Positions 1-8,203 of a stretch of 64,000 nucleotides of DNA are shown piece after piece (position 1 is the first letter of the stretch; each line of letters begins with the position of its first letter). The DNA is from Microvirga massiliensis (lineage in GTDB: Bacteria; Pseudomonadota; Alphaproteobacteria; Rhizobiales; Beijerinckiaceae), in NCBI RefSeq assembly GCF_001006805.1, contig NZ_LN811350.1, positions 761,190 to 825,189 on the forward strand, given 5' to 3'. The notes beneath the pieces were generated by a model that saw nothing but the letters and a program-made list of their open reading frames with translations, was not told the origin of the DNA and searched no databases. The position numbers and the translations under genes are program-made.

Positions 1-1
1 G

Positions 2-460
2 CCCGTCATCCAGGCCTACTCGACGACGGTCGTGGAGACAGGCCCGCTTGGCAGTGGCCATACGATGAAGTTGCTCAACAACTTCCTCGCTATTGCGACC
101 TCCGCGGTCGTCGGTGAGGCTCTGGCAGTGGCACTCACCCTGGGCGTCGATATGCGGGTGCTGAAGCAGGTGGTCGATACGGCTGGCGGGAACAGCGTCA
201 TGTTTCAGCGTTATATGCACTGGGTGCTGGACGGCGATGACTCGCACCTCCAGGGCATGATGAGCATCGCCCACAAGGATCTCCGCTATTACCGCCGGAT
301 GACGGATGACGCGGAGGTTCCGACCACAATGGCCGAGTCCGCTGCTCAGACCTACCTGCTGGCCAACAAGCTCGGGTATGAGCGGCAGTTCATGCCTGTC
401 CTGCCCACTATCCTCGCCAACTTCATGGATGGCGGAAAAAGATCACTGCCGGATCGATGA
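2..460 (+). CDS. NAD(P)-dependent beta-hydroxyacid dehydrogenase, C-terminal part (5' end outside window)
   Basis: The frame is open from the first base of the window and ends at 460, so only about the last 152 residues are present. It contains GSGHTMKLLNN, the conserved segment with the catalytic lysine of the 3-hydroxyisobutyrate dehydrogenase superfamily, followed by the all-helical substrate and dimerisation domain. The family reduces or oxidises beta-hydroxyacids with NAD(P). Its substrate cannot be told from this fragment. It converges on the marR gene of the neighbouring N-heterocycle island. 2-(Hydroxymethyl)glutarate dehydrogenase of the anaerobic nicotinate pathway belongs to this same family, so a role in the island is possible but inferred. 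Tartronate semialdehyde reductase or 3-hydroxyisobutyrate dehydrogenase are the alternatives. Confidence 0.85.
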   Translation, partial: PVIQAYSTTVVETGPLGSGHTMKLLNNFLAIATSAVVGEALAVALTLGVDMRVLKQVVDTAGGNSVMFQRYMHWVLDGDDSHLQGMMSIAHKDLRYYRRMTDDAEVPTTMAESAAQTYLLANKLGYERQFMPVLPTILANFMDGGKRSLPDR

Positions 461-594
461 GCCTTGCCGACCTTTAGGATTGCATTTCTAACAGGTCGCA
501 AGCATTTTTTAACACTGTGCAGCCCAGCAATACATAGGCTCCGCTCGCGATCACGGCGGAGGCTACAGGCACGACAACGGAAGTCGCAGCTCAC

Positions 595-1119
595 TCAACG
601 AAGCTTTCGCAGCAGCTCCATGAGGGTCTTGCGCTCCGCGGGCGACAGAGGTGCCAGCGTCTGCTCCGAGATCCGAAATGCATTCGCCCGAATGCGCTGC
701 GCGGTATCACGTCCTGTCTTGCTCAGGGACACGACGAGCCGCCGGCCATCCTCGGGATCCGGCCCCGTCTCGATCAGGCCGCGGCGGGCGAGTCGGTCGA
801 CGACGCCCTTGATGGTCGCGACGTCCATCGCGGTCAGGCGGCCGAGCAGGTTTTGCGACGAGGGGCCGACTTCATTGAGCTTCGCGATGACTGCCCATTG
901 TGTGGGCGTCAGATCGGCGCCGATCATCTCCGCGAAGATCGCGCTGTGGCGCTGGCTCACCTGCCGCAGGATGAATCCGACCTGATCGTCCAGAATATAG
1001 CCGCGATCAGCCTTCGCGGTGGTCTGGCGATCCGTGGACTCGGCCGTGCTCGCATCGGCTGCGGGTTCTGCGCCGAGCGCGTGAGAATGATCGTCGTCAG
1101 ACCGAGAGATAGGCATCAC
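595..1119 (-). CDS. MarR family transcriptional regulator
   Basis: This 174-residue protein has a winged helix of the MarR type: the recognition region AMDVATIKGVVDRLARRGLI is followed by a wing with DPEDGRRLVVSLSKTG. The N-terminal 40 residues are polar, probably disordered and variable. Such proteins are usually dimeric repressors released by an aromatic or heterocyclic ligand. Its first codons overlap the end of livF by about 23 bases, so it is probably the last gene of the transporter and hydroxylase operon. The likely target is the promoter upstream of the FAD subunit near 13.4 kb, which is an inference. A start three bases downstream (second Met) is equally possible. Confidence 0.88.
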   Translation of the reverse strand: MMPISRSDDDHSHALGAEPAADASTAESTDRQTTAKADRGYILDDQVGFILRQVSQRHSAIFAEMIGADLTPTQWAVIAKLNEVGPSSQNLLGRLTAMDVATIKGVVDRLARRGLIETGPDPEDGRRLVVSLSKTGRDTAQRIRANAFRISEQTLAPLSPAERKTLMELLRKLR

Positions 1120-1801
1120 GGATGTCCGGGTTCGCCTCCAGTTCGGCGATGGTTCCGCTGAACCGGATACGACCTTTCTCGATGATATACGCGCGATCCG
1201 AGATCAGGCGTGCGAAGTGAAGGTTCTGCTCGGAGAGGACGACGCTCAATCCCTCCCGCTTCATCGAGAGGATCGCATCGGCCATCTGCTCGACGATCTT
1301 GGGAGCCAGTCCCTCGGATGGCTCATCGAGCAGCACGAGGGATGGATTGCCCATGAGCGTCCGGCTGATCGTGAGCATCTGTTGTTCACCGCCGCTCATG
1401 CGTCCTCCGAGGCGGCCGCGCATCTCGCCGAGATTCGGAAACAAGGCGAAGAGCTTCTCGGGCGTCCAGGTCGGCGCGCCTGCACGCGGAGGCTGACGGC
1501 CGACTTCGAGGTTTTCCTCGACGGTAAGTTCCGTGAAGACGCGACGGTCTTCCGGCACGTATCCGAGGCCGCGCCGCGCGATCTCGTAGGTCGCCTCCCG
1601 CGACACGTCGACCCCTTCGAACAGGATCTGGCCTCGGCGTTGTGCGACCAGCCCGACGATCGAGCGGAACGTCGTCGACTTGCCGGCGCCGTTCCGACCA
1701 AGCAGGGCAACGACTTCTCCTTCACCGATCTCGAATCCGACGTCGAAAAGGATGTGAGCCCGCCCGTAGAAGCTGTTCAATCCCGATATGCTGAGCTTCA
1801 T
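1097..1801 (-). CDS. livF: Branched-chain-amino-acid-type ABC transporter ATPase (LivF)
   Basis: The 234-residue ATPase has Walker A GRNGAGKSTT near residue 36, signature MSGGEQQML and Walker B LVLLDEPSEGLAP. The short length, and the ending in which a metabolite-export-like IRFSGTIAEL segment closes the protein, are typical of LivF. The start is placed at MKLSISGL because the upstream extension in this frame is arginine-rich and lacks any family similarity. It lies 61 bases after livG in a Liv-type cassette that also holds livHM and a binding protein. In this context the solute is more likely an aromatic or heterocyclic carboxylate than leucine, which is inferred from the neighbouring catabolic genes. 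Confidence 0.92.
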   Translation of the reverse strand: MKLSISGLNSFYGRAHILFDVGFEIGEGEVVALLGRNGAGKSTTFRSIVGLVAQRRGQILFEGVDVSREATYEIARRGLGYVPEDRRVFTELTVEENLEVGRQPPRAGAPTWTPEKLFALFPNLGEMRGRLGGRMSGGEQQMLTISRTLMGNPSLVLLDEPSEGLAPKIVEQMADAILSMKREGLSVVLSEQNLHFARLISDRAYIIEKGRIRFSGTIAELEANPDIRDAYLSV

Positions 1802-1862
1802 CGACGGACATCCCGTGGGCTGTGCGCAAGCACCCGTGCAGCCGGTTCCGAACTCTCGAACC

Positions 1863-2657
1863 TCATGGCATCGCCTCCTGCCGGTGGCGCGCGTCGTAGA
1901 CGAGCCCCTCGCCGAGATAGGTCGCCTTGACGCGCGCATCGTTGCGCACCTCGACAGGCGTTCCTTCCGCGATGACCTCACCACGATTGAGAACCATCAC
2001 GCGATCTGCATGCTCGAAGACGACATCCATGTCGTGCTCGGTGAACAGCACGCCGATATTCCGCTCGCGCGCGATCTGCGCCGTGAGGCGCATGAGCTCG
2101 ACGCGCTCGCGCGGTGCCATGCCGGCCGTGGGCTCGTCCATCAGGAGAAGCTTCGGATTATTGGCGAGAGCAACCGCGAGTTCGAGCCGCTTGAGGTCGC
2201 CATAGGCAAGCTCGCCGCAGGGACGCTCCGCTGCATCCTCCATGCCGACGAGTGCGAGGAGCTCATCGGCCCGCGCGCGGTGAGCACGCCCGGCAAAGCG
2301 ATGGAAGGTCGTGAGATCGCGGTGATGCGACAGGAGCGCCACCTGCACGTTCTCGCGGACCGTCATCGAGGTGAAGGTCGCGGTGATCTGGAAAGTCCGG
2401 CCGACGCCCATACGCCAGAGAATGCGGGGCCGCAGGCCCGTCGTGTCCTGGCCGTTCAGACGAACCGTGCCCGTGTCCGGTCGGATCTGCCCGTTCAGGA
2501 GATTGAAGCAGGTCGTCTTGCCGGCGCCGTTCGGGCCGATGAGGGCGAGAATCTCGCCGCTCGCGAGAGAGAAGGATACGTTCCTGACGGCCTGCACGCC
2601 GCCGTAAGACTTGCTCAATCCCTCGACGGAGAGGATGGTCGTTCCCCGACTGCTCAT
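1863..2657 (-). CDS. livG: Branched-chain-amino-acid-type ABC transporter ATPase (LivG)
   Basis: The 264-residue ATPase carries Walker A GPNGAGKTTCFNLLNG near residue 41, the signature region LAYGDLKRLELAVAL, and Walker B KLLLMDEPTAGM. The long helical insertion after ENVQVALL is the LivG hallmark that separates it from LivF. The start ATG (2655-2657) overlaps the TGA of the fused permease gene as ATGA, which implies translational coupling. The much longer reading frame upstream in this phase is an antisense-like shadow of the permease and was discarded. It supplies one of two nucleotide-binding subunits of the uptake system. Confidence 0.93.
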   Translation of the reverse strand: MSSRGTTILSVEGLSKSYGGVQAVRNVSFSLASGEILALIGPNGAGKTTCFNLLNGQIRPDTGTVRLNGQDTTGLRPRILWRMGVGRTFQITATFTSMTVRENVQVALLSHHRDLTTFHRFAGRAHRARADELLALVGMEDAAERPCGELAYGDLKRLELAVALANNPKLLLMDEPTAGMAPRERVELMRLTAQIARERNIGVLFTEHDMDVVFEHADRVMVLNRGEVIAEGTPVEVRNDARVKATYLGEGLVYDARHRQEAMP

Positions 2658-4540
2658 TCCGCTGCCCTCATGCTCGTGGTCGCAAGAGCGGATTCTCCCG
2701 CGGGTTCGCGACGCCGGGCCCGGACTTCCTCGATGAACCCGACAATCCCTTTCGGGAACGCAACGACGAGAAGCACGATCACCGCGCCGAGGATGAGCTT
2801 CGAGAGCTCCGTCTGGCTCATCAGCCAGATCGCGAGCGCCTTGTAGACGACGGCTCCGGCGATCGCTCCGGACACCGTCTCGACGCCGCCGAGCAGCACC
2901 ATCACGAGCCCGTCGACGGAGAGCGGGATCGCCATGTTCTCGGGGAATACGCTGCCCTTCAGGAAAGCGAACAGCGCACCGGCGATGCCCGCGAAGGCGC
3001 CCGCAATGATGAAGGCGAGCCATTGCACGCGGCCGCGATCGATGCCGACCGATTCCGCGCGCAGGACGGAGTCGCGCGTCGCCCGCAGGCCATAGCCGAA
3101 GGGCGAGAAGACCAGGATCCGGAGAGCCGCAACGCCAAGCGCTGTCACGGCGAGCGTTAGCCAGTAGAAGGCCGCCGGGCTCGAAGCCCAGGAGGAGGGC
3201 CAGACCCCGAGAATGCCGTTGTCCCCGCCGGTGACTTCGACCCACTGGAAGGCGATGGACCACGTGATCTGCGCGAAGGCGAGCGTCAGCATGGCGAAAT
3301 AGACGCCCGAGAGGCGTACGCAGAACCAGCCGAACAGCACGGCGCCTACGAGGCCGAGTAGCGGGCCAGCGAGGAGTGCGACCTCCATAGGCAGGCCCGC
3401 AGCCTTGACGATGAAGGCTGCCCCGTAAGCTCCGAGCCCGAAATAGGCGGCGTGGCCGAACGAAGCCAAGCCCCCGACGGTCATTAGGAACTGGAGGCTT
3501 GCGGCGAAGAGAACGAAGACGAGGATCTCCGATCCGACCGTGAGCACGTAGGGGCCGGCCACCAGCGGAAGGAGGGCGGCGAACACGAGGATCGCGCCCG
3601 CCGCGAGACGCTCGCCCTGCGTGAACGGGCGCCAGGGTCTGATGCTCGCACCCACCGCCTGGCGGGCAGGACCTTCCGGCCGGCCGAACAATCCCCAGGG
3701 CCGCACGACGAGAACCGCAGCCATGACGAGGAAGACGAGCACCAGCGAGATCTTCGGGAAGACCAGGATCCCGAAGGCATTGAGCTCTGAGACGATCACT
3801 GCCGCGACGAACGCGCCGAAGACGCTCCCGAGGCCCCCGATCACGACCACCACGAAGACTTCGACGATGATGCGCAAATCCATCGCGTGGTTCACGGCAT
3901 CGCGCGGGATCTGCAGCGCACCGCCGAGCCCGGCCAGGAACGCGCCGAGCGCGAAGACGCTCGTGAACAACCACTTCTGATTGACGCCGAGCGCCGCCAC
4001 CATGTCGCGATCCTGCGTCGCGGCGCGCACGAGAACGCCCCAGCGCGTGCGGTGAAACAGCAACCAGATGAGACCGAGTACCAGAGGGCCGAGCACGATC
4101 AGGAAGAGATCATAAAGCGGCACGGGTTGCCCCATGATCTCGATGGCCCCTTTGAGGCCGGGCGCACGCGGCCCGAGGAGGTCTTCGGGGCCCCAGATCA
4201 GCAGGACGAGATCTTGCACCATCAGGGTTACGCCGAAGGTGGCGAGAAGCTGGAACAGCTCGGGTGCCCGATAGATCCGACGCAGCAGGACGATCTCGAG
4301 AAGTGCGCCGAGAACCGCAATCGCTAGGGCGGCCGCGACGAGACCGCCCCAGAAACCGAGTGTTCCAGTCAAGCGATCGGTGAGCGTATACGCGATATAA
4401 GCGCCGAGCATGTAGAAGGCGCCATGGGCGAAATTCACGATCCGCGTCACGCCGAAAATGATCGACAGCCCGGACGCGACGAGGAACAGCGAGGAGGCGC
4501 TCGCGAGGCCCGTCAGAAACTGGACGACAAGAAATTCCAC
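2654..4540 (-). CDS. livHM: Fused LivH-LivM ABC transporter permease
   Basis: One 628-residue polypeptide holds both membrane subunits of a Liv-type importer. Residues 1-290 are LivH-like (GLSIIFGVTRIVNFAHGAFY near the start, then IGGLGSVFGAFVAAVI), and residues 320-610 are LivM-like (GGLASFGHAAYFGLGAYGAA, then LGGVETVSGAIAGAVV). About 16-18 hydrophobic segments are visible. I chose the GTG at 4540 because GAGGCGAG lies just upstream. An in-frame TTG at 4567 would add nine residues. LivH and LivM are separate genes in enteric bacteria, but fusions are common in alpha- and betaproteobacteria. The stop overlaps the livG start. Confidence 0.92.
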   Translation of the reverse strand: MEFLVVQFLTGLASASSLFLVASGLSIIFGVTRIVNFAHGAFYMLGAYIAYTLTDRLTGTLGFWGGLVAAALAIAVLGALLEIVLLRRIYRAPELFQLLATFGVTLMVQDLVLLIWGPEDLLGPRAPGLKGAIEIMGQPVPLYDLFLIVLGPLVLGLIWLLFHRTRWGVLVRAATQDRDMVAALGVNQKWLFTSVFALGAFLAGLGGALQIPRDAVNHAMDLRIIVEVFVVVVIGGLGSVFGAFVAAVIVSELNAFGILVFPKISLVLVFLVMAAVLVVRPWGLFGRPEGPARQAVGASIRPWRPFTQGERLAAGAILVFAALLPLVAGPYVLTVGSEILVFVLFAASLQFLMTVGGLASFGHAAYFGLGAYGAAFIVKAAGLPMEVALLAGPLLGLVGAVLFGWFCVRLSGVYFAMLTLAFAQITWSIAFQWVEVTGGDNGILGVWPSSWASSPAAFYWLTLAVTALGVAALRILVFSPFGYGLRATRDSVLRAESVGIDRGRVQWLAFIIAGAFAGIAGALFAFLKGSVFPENMAIPLSVDGLVMVLLGGVETVSGAIAGAVVYKALAIWLMSQTELSKLILGAVIVLLVVAFPKGIVGFIEEVRARRREPAGESALATTSMRAAE

Positions 4541-4659
4541 GAGGCTCGCCTCTTGTGCGGTGTGCAATCACTCGCGCCTGCAAGCGCGGCAGCGCCCTGA
4601 CATTCCTCGGCCGGGCGCCGTTCAGCCAAGGGCGCGGAGTCTTGTGAGAAGAATCCTTT

Positions 4660-4707
4660 GCCTGGAGCTGCATCCCGGCCTCCAAGGCTCGGGATGCAGC
4701 TCCAGGC
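4660..4707 (-). promoter_or_regulatory. Intercistronic hairpin between binding-protein and permease genes
   Basis: A perfect 17-bp inverted repeat (4660-4676 with 4691-4707) encloses a 14-base loop directly after the stop of the binding-protein gene. It has no T-run on the minus strand, so it is not a classical terminator. Its place between binding protein and permease suits an mRNA-stabilising or attenuating hairpin that allows more binding protein than permease, as known for other ABC operons. Confidence 0.7.
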
Positions 4708-4715
4708 AGGGCGGC

Positions 4716-5918
4716 TCAGCTCTCGGGCCGCATCTTCTTCACTTCTTCCGGGCTCGGCAGGTAATCGGCCCCGTCCCGATAGCTGAAATCGACCATCACG
4801 CCCTTGCCGTCGCGCACTGCCGTCTTGCCGACGAAAGCCCCGAGCGTCGACTGGTGATCCGCGGCCCGGAACGTGATCTGGCCGAAGGGCGAGCTAAGCT
4901 CGATCCCCTTGCCGGCCTCGATCATCTTGTCGGTGTCCGTCGAACCGGCCTTCGCGATGATGGCCGCGACCGACTTCATGGTCGCATAGCCGACCACCGA
5001 GCCGAGGCGCGGATAATCATTGAACTTGGCCTGGTAGGCCTTCAGGAAGGCGTCGTGCTCGGGCGTCTTGATGCCGTACCAGGGATAGCCCGTGACGATC
5101 CAGCCCTCCGGAGTCTCGTCCTTGAGCGGATCGATATATTCAGGCTCGCCCGTGAGGAAGCTGACCACGGACCGACCCTTGAAGAGACCGCGGGTATTGC
5201 CCTCGCGCACCAGCTTTACGAGATCGGGACCGAAGGTGACGTTGAGGATCGCTTCCGGCTGCGCGGCTGCGACCGCCTGCGCGACGGCGCCGGCATCGAT
5301 CCTGCCCTGCGGCGGCCATTGCTCGCTCACCCATTCGATATCCGGCCGCTTCGCGGATAACAATTGCTTGAACACCGCAACGGCCGACTGGCCGTATTCG
5401 TAGTTCGGCGCGATCGTCGCCCATTTCTTGGCCGGGAGCTTCGCAGCTTCCTCGGCGAGCATCGCGGCCTGCATGTAGTTCGAAGGCCGCAGGCGGAACG
5501 TATAGCGGTTGCCGTGGGACCACGTCATCGCGTCCGTCAGCGGCTCTGCGGCCATGAAGAAGACCTTCTTCTGCTTGGCGAAATCCGCCACCGCGAGTCC
5601 GATATGGGAGAAGAAGGTTCCGGCGAGGAGCGCGACGCCTTCGCGAGAGACGAGTTCGTTCGCCGCGGTGACGGCATCCGCCGGCTTGCCGCCGTCATCC
5701 TTCGAGATCACGACGAGCTTCTTGCCGAGAACGCCGCCAGCCGCGTTGACCTCGTCGACCGCGAGTTGCCAGCCCTTGCGATAGGGCTCTGTGAAGGCGG
5801 GCAGTCCCGAATAGCTGTTGATTTCGCCGATCTTGATCTCGCCCTGCGCCCGGGCCGCCGCTCCGGCTCCGATCGCGACGAAGACGGCCAAGGCCGTCGA
5901 AATTCCCAAGCGTCTCAT
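4716..5918 (-). CDS. ABC transporter substrate-binding protein, Liv/amide type
   Basis: This 400-residue periplasmic protein has a Sec signal peptide (MRRLGISTALAVF up to the AARAQG cleavage region). A type I periplasmic binding fold follows: IKIGEINSYSGLPAFTEPYR, GKKLVVISKDDGGKPADAVT and NYEYGQSAVAVFKQL. The start at 5918 has AGGGAGAG at good distance. A GTG 15 bases upstream is less likely. It belongs with the LivHM, LivG and LivF genes downstream, separated by a strong hairpin. The family binds branched amino acids, amides and aromatic acids. The ligand here is unknown, but the operon context suggests the substrate of the hydroxylase and reductase genes upstream. Confidence 0.9.
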   Translation of the reverse strand: MRRLGISTALAVFVAIGAGAAARAQGEIKIGEINSYSGLPAFTEPYRKGWQLAVDEVNAAGGVLGKKLVVISKDDGGKPADAVTAANELVSREGVALLAGTFFSHIGLAVADFAKQKKVFFMAAEPLTDAMTWSHGNRYTFRLRPSNYMQAAMLAEEAAKLPAKKWATIAPNYEYGQSAVAVFKQLLSAKRPDIEWVSEQWPPQGRIDAGAVAQAVAAAQPEAILNVTFGPDLVKLVREGNTRGLFKGRSVVSFLTGEPEYIDPLKDETPEGWIVTGYPWYGIKTPEHDAFLKAYQAKFNDYPRLGSVVGYATMKSVAAIIAKAGSTDTDKMIEAGKGIELSSPFGQITFRAADHQSTLGAFVGKTAVRDGKGVMVDFSYRDGADYLPSPEEVKKMRPES

Positions 5919-6022
5919 CGTACTCTCCCTCACTGGTCTGGTTCTGCGCCGACCGCCCTCTGTCGTCCCGGTTCGGCAGAACTCATCGATACCCTACTGC
6001 GGTCTCCGGGGCGATCCGGCGT

Positions 6023-6042
6023 AGCGCGGAAGATTCCGCGCT
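6023..6042 (-). other. Short GC-rich hairpin after the DUF1185 gene
   Basis: AGCGCGGAA and TTCCGCGCT form a 9-bp dyad about 20 bases downstream of the DUF1185 stop and about 105 bases upstream of the binding-protein start. It lacks a T-run. It may partly separate expression of the enzyme and transport halves of the operon. Confidence 0.5.
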
Positions 6043-6063
6043 CAACAGCTCCATCCGCCCGAT

Positions 6064-6648
6064 CTAGCGAAGCCCGTCAACACCCTTGATCTCCTCCTTC
6101 CGGAGTCCTCCGACACGCGGCAAGGGGCGTCCGCTGTCGGTGACCGCCACGGCCACGACGATCTCGTTGGCGCGCGGCGCGTCGGTGATCCGCACCTCCA
6201 TCCCGTCGAAATGGCTGCGGACGAAGGCAGCATCCTTGTGGCCAAGCGGGACGTCGAGCACCACGCCGGGGCCGCCGCGCTTCTTGGATGAGGGGATCAG
6301 CGCAGCCCCTGTGCCGAGCACCTTGCGGACCGGAGCACCCAACTTGGGGTGCAGGAGCGCGGCGGCATGTTCGAGTTCGCCGTTCTCGCCGACCGCAGCC
6401 GCCTTGCCGTAGCTTTCGGCATGGGAGCCCTCGATGCCGAGGGCCGCAACGGCTCTCTCGGCGAGCAGGCCGCCGAGTTCCTCACCGGCATCAATGAGTT
6501 GCGAGAGATCCTCCTGGTAGCGCCCGGCGAAAGGATTCTCGATGACCGCGATCGCCGCCGCGCGGCGCGTCGGGGGATCGACGGGACGTCCAATCTCGCT
6601 ACGGGTTTCCTCGACGATCGTCACGATCTTGCGGATTTTCACGTTCAT
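6064..6648 (-). CDS. DUF1185 (amino acid synthesis family) protein, copy 1
   Basis: The 194-residue soluble protein belongs to the DUF1185 family, whose name (amino acid synthesis) does not rest on a proven reaction. Shared family segments are KIRKIVTIVEETRSE at the start, ENPFAGRY near residue 37, RSHFDGMEVRITDAPRANEI near 145, and the C-terminal GGLRKEEIKGVDGLR. Its start ATG overlaps the stop of the second copy as ATGA. The function is unknown. Placement between a UPF0280/reductase module and a dedicated importer suggests a catabolic enzyme for a ring-reduced or ring-opened intermediate, possibly as a heteromer with copy 2. That is inference. Confidence 0.88.
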   Translation of the reverse strand: MNVKIRKIVTIVEETRSEIGRPVDPPTRRAAAIAVIENPFAGRYQEDLSQLIDAGEELGGLLAERAVAALGIEGSHAESYGKAAAVGENGELEHAAALLHPKLGAPVRKVLGTGAALIPSSKKRGGPGVVLDVPLGHKDAAFVRSHFDGMEVRITDAPRANEIVVAVAVTDSGRPLPRVGGLRKEEIKGVDGLR

Positions 6649-7229
6649 CGCAGCCCATCCTGTCCCTTGATCTCGCTCGCCTTGAGGCCTCCGACCCGGG
6701 CATGGATGCGGGGTCCGGTCGTCATCACGAGCACGAGCGCGATTTCGTCCGCGCGCGGGCCATCAGGCACGCCGACTTCCATGGCATCGAAGTGACTGCG
6801 CACATAGGAAGCATTGATGTGCGTAATCGGCACGTCGAGGCGCGTGCCCGGCCCACCGACCTTCTTGGCCGAGGGAACGATCGCCTTGGCGTCACCGAGC
6901 GCTTCGCGCATCGCGTAGCCGCCTGGCACGTGCCAAAGAGCGCCATGCTCGAGCTCGCCGGCTGCCCCGACGATTGCACCCTTGCCATAGCCTTCGATCA
7001 TGCTCGTGTCGCCGCCGAGCGCTGACACGAGATCCTTCGCCATCTGCAGGCCGAGCGGCTTCAGGTCATCCATGAACCCTGCGATCTCTTCGACATAGCG
7101 CCCGGCGAAGGGATTGCGGATCACTGTCACGATGGCGGCACGCTTCAGCGGAGTCGCCGCTGGTGGGCCACCTTCATGAAAAATCTCCTCCACGGTGACG
7201 AGGCGTTTTCTGATCTTGATCTCGGGCAT
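6645..7229 (-). CDS. DUF1185 (amino acid synthesis family) protein, copy 2
   Basis: This 194-residue paralogue of the next gene downstream has the same length and motif order: EIKIRKRLVTVEEIFHEGG, IRNPFAGRYVEE, YVRSHFDAMEVGVPDGPRAD and SEIKGQDGLR. The start was placed at MPEIKIRK, preceded by an AGGACGGA-like ribosome site, rather than 33 bases upstream. Clear divergence between the copies argues against a recent duplication and for two distinct subunits or two related substrates. Translation of copy 1 is coupled to it through a 4-base overlap. No catalytic residues are established for the family. Confidence 0.88.
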   Translation of the reverse strand: MPEIKIRKRLVTVEEIFHEGGPPAATPLKRAAIVTVIRNPFAGRYVEEIAGFMDDLKPLGLQMAKDLVSALGGDTSMIEGYGKGAIVGAAGELEHGALWHVPGGYAMREALGDAKAIVPSAKKVGGPGTRLDVPITHINASYVRSHFDAMEVGVPDGPRADEIALVLVMTTGPRIHARVGGLKASEIKGQDGLR

Positions 7230-7309
7230 GAATCCGTCCTGGTTGGATGCGTCAGGGAGCACGAAGTGCGGACACAGAGAAGAGGATGATCCACATTCCC
7301 GTGCCGCTC

Positions 7310-8203
7310 TCAGGCATGGACCAGCTGTGCAGCAACACGATCCGATGCCGAAACCAACGAGGCGAAGCCGACGATGCGAGTTCCGCCCTGGAGATGGAGC
7401 GCGGCGGCGTGGATCAATCCCTCGCGAATGAGATGTTCGGCAGCTGCGACGCCCTCCCGAAGCGCTGCATCGATATCCGCAAGAGAGAGTGGACCGACAT
7501 CCCGCGTGACCGCAAGGCGCCTGAGATCACTGTCCGGCTGGAGTTCGCAGGCGGGACAGCGACTCACGGCTGGATGATCCGGGAGGTCGACGGCGTTCGC
7601 GACGATGGTGGCGGCCGCATCCGCTGCGGCCGCGCCCGAAGCGAGAATCGTCACCGCGTCGGCAATGCCACGTGAAAAGCTGCGTCCGCGCCAGCCACTG
7701 GTGGCGATGCCACGCACGCCGTCGCCCGCCGATAGCGTAGCGCGCCCGAAGAGGCCAGGGCAATCCGGGCGATCGATGAGCCCGATCGTGAAGGACTCGT
7801 TTCCGGACAGGTGGAGCGCGATGTCGCCGCCGTCGTTCACATAGGCCTTGTCGAGTTCCGCAGCCTCGAGCATGGCCGCGAGAATCTCCTCCGCAACCGC
7901 GCCCGCAACCGAGGCCATCGGCGTGATGAAGGTGCGATCCGCGAACGGCATCACAGCCTTCTGCATGCGCCGAGCTACCGGCCCATCTAAGGACGGATCC
8001 TCAGGCCGTGCGCGTGCGCGAAGGGAGGTGAGCTCACCACAGAGCTCGTCCAGCAAGCCGGTGAACCGTTGCGTTGCCGCCGCATAGGCCACGCGGATCG
8101 CGTCGGATTTTCCGAACACCTCGATGATGAGATCGATTGGGCCGTCCTGCAGGTGCAGTCGGCGGCCGTCGGACAGGAGCCGAACCTGCGGCGTCCGCGT
8201 CAT
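7310..8203 (-). CDS. UPF0280 family protein (ApbE superfamily)
   Basis: The 297-residue protein matches UPF0280, a family placed in the ApbE (FMN transferase-like) superfamily. ApbE-like elements are visible: AYVNDGGDIALHL near residue 137, TSGWRGRSFSRGIADAVTIL near 190, and GAAAADAAATIVANAV after it, corresponding to the GGDI and the late Ala/Asp-rich motif of ApbE. The start ATG overlaps the TGA of the reductase gene as ATGA. No signal peptide or lipobox is seen, so a cytoplasmic role is likely. A cofactor-modifying or substrate-binding role for the adjacent reductase is plausible but unproven. Confidence 0.85.
   Translation of the reverse strand: MTRTPQVRLLSDGRRLHLQDGPIDLIIEVFGKSDAIRVAYAAATQRFTGLLDELCGELTSLRARARPEDPSLDGPVARRMQKAVMPFADRTFITPMASVAGAVAEEILAAMLEAAELDKAYVNDGGDIALHLSGNESFTIGLIDRPDCPGLFGRATLSAGDGVRGIATSGWRGRSFSRGIADAVTILASGAAAADAAATIVANAVDLPDHPAVSRCPACELQPDSDLRRLAVTRDVGPLSLADIDAALREGVAAAEHLIREGLIHAAALHLQGGTRIVGFASLVSASDRVAAQLVHA

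Noticed and set aside
2658..3974. Long N-terminal extension of the livG frame
   Set aside because: It is arginine-rich and overlaps the permease gene in another phase. The ATGA junction gives the true start.
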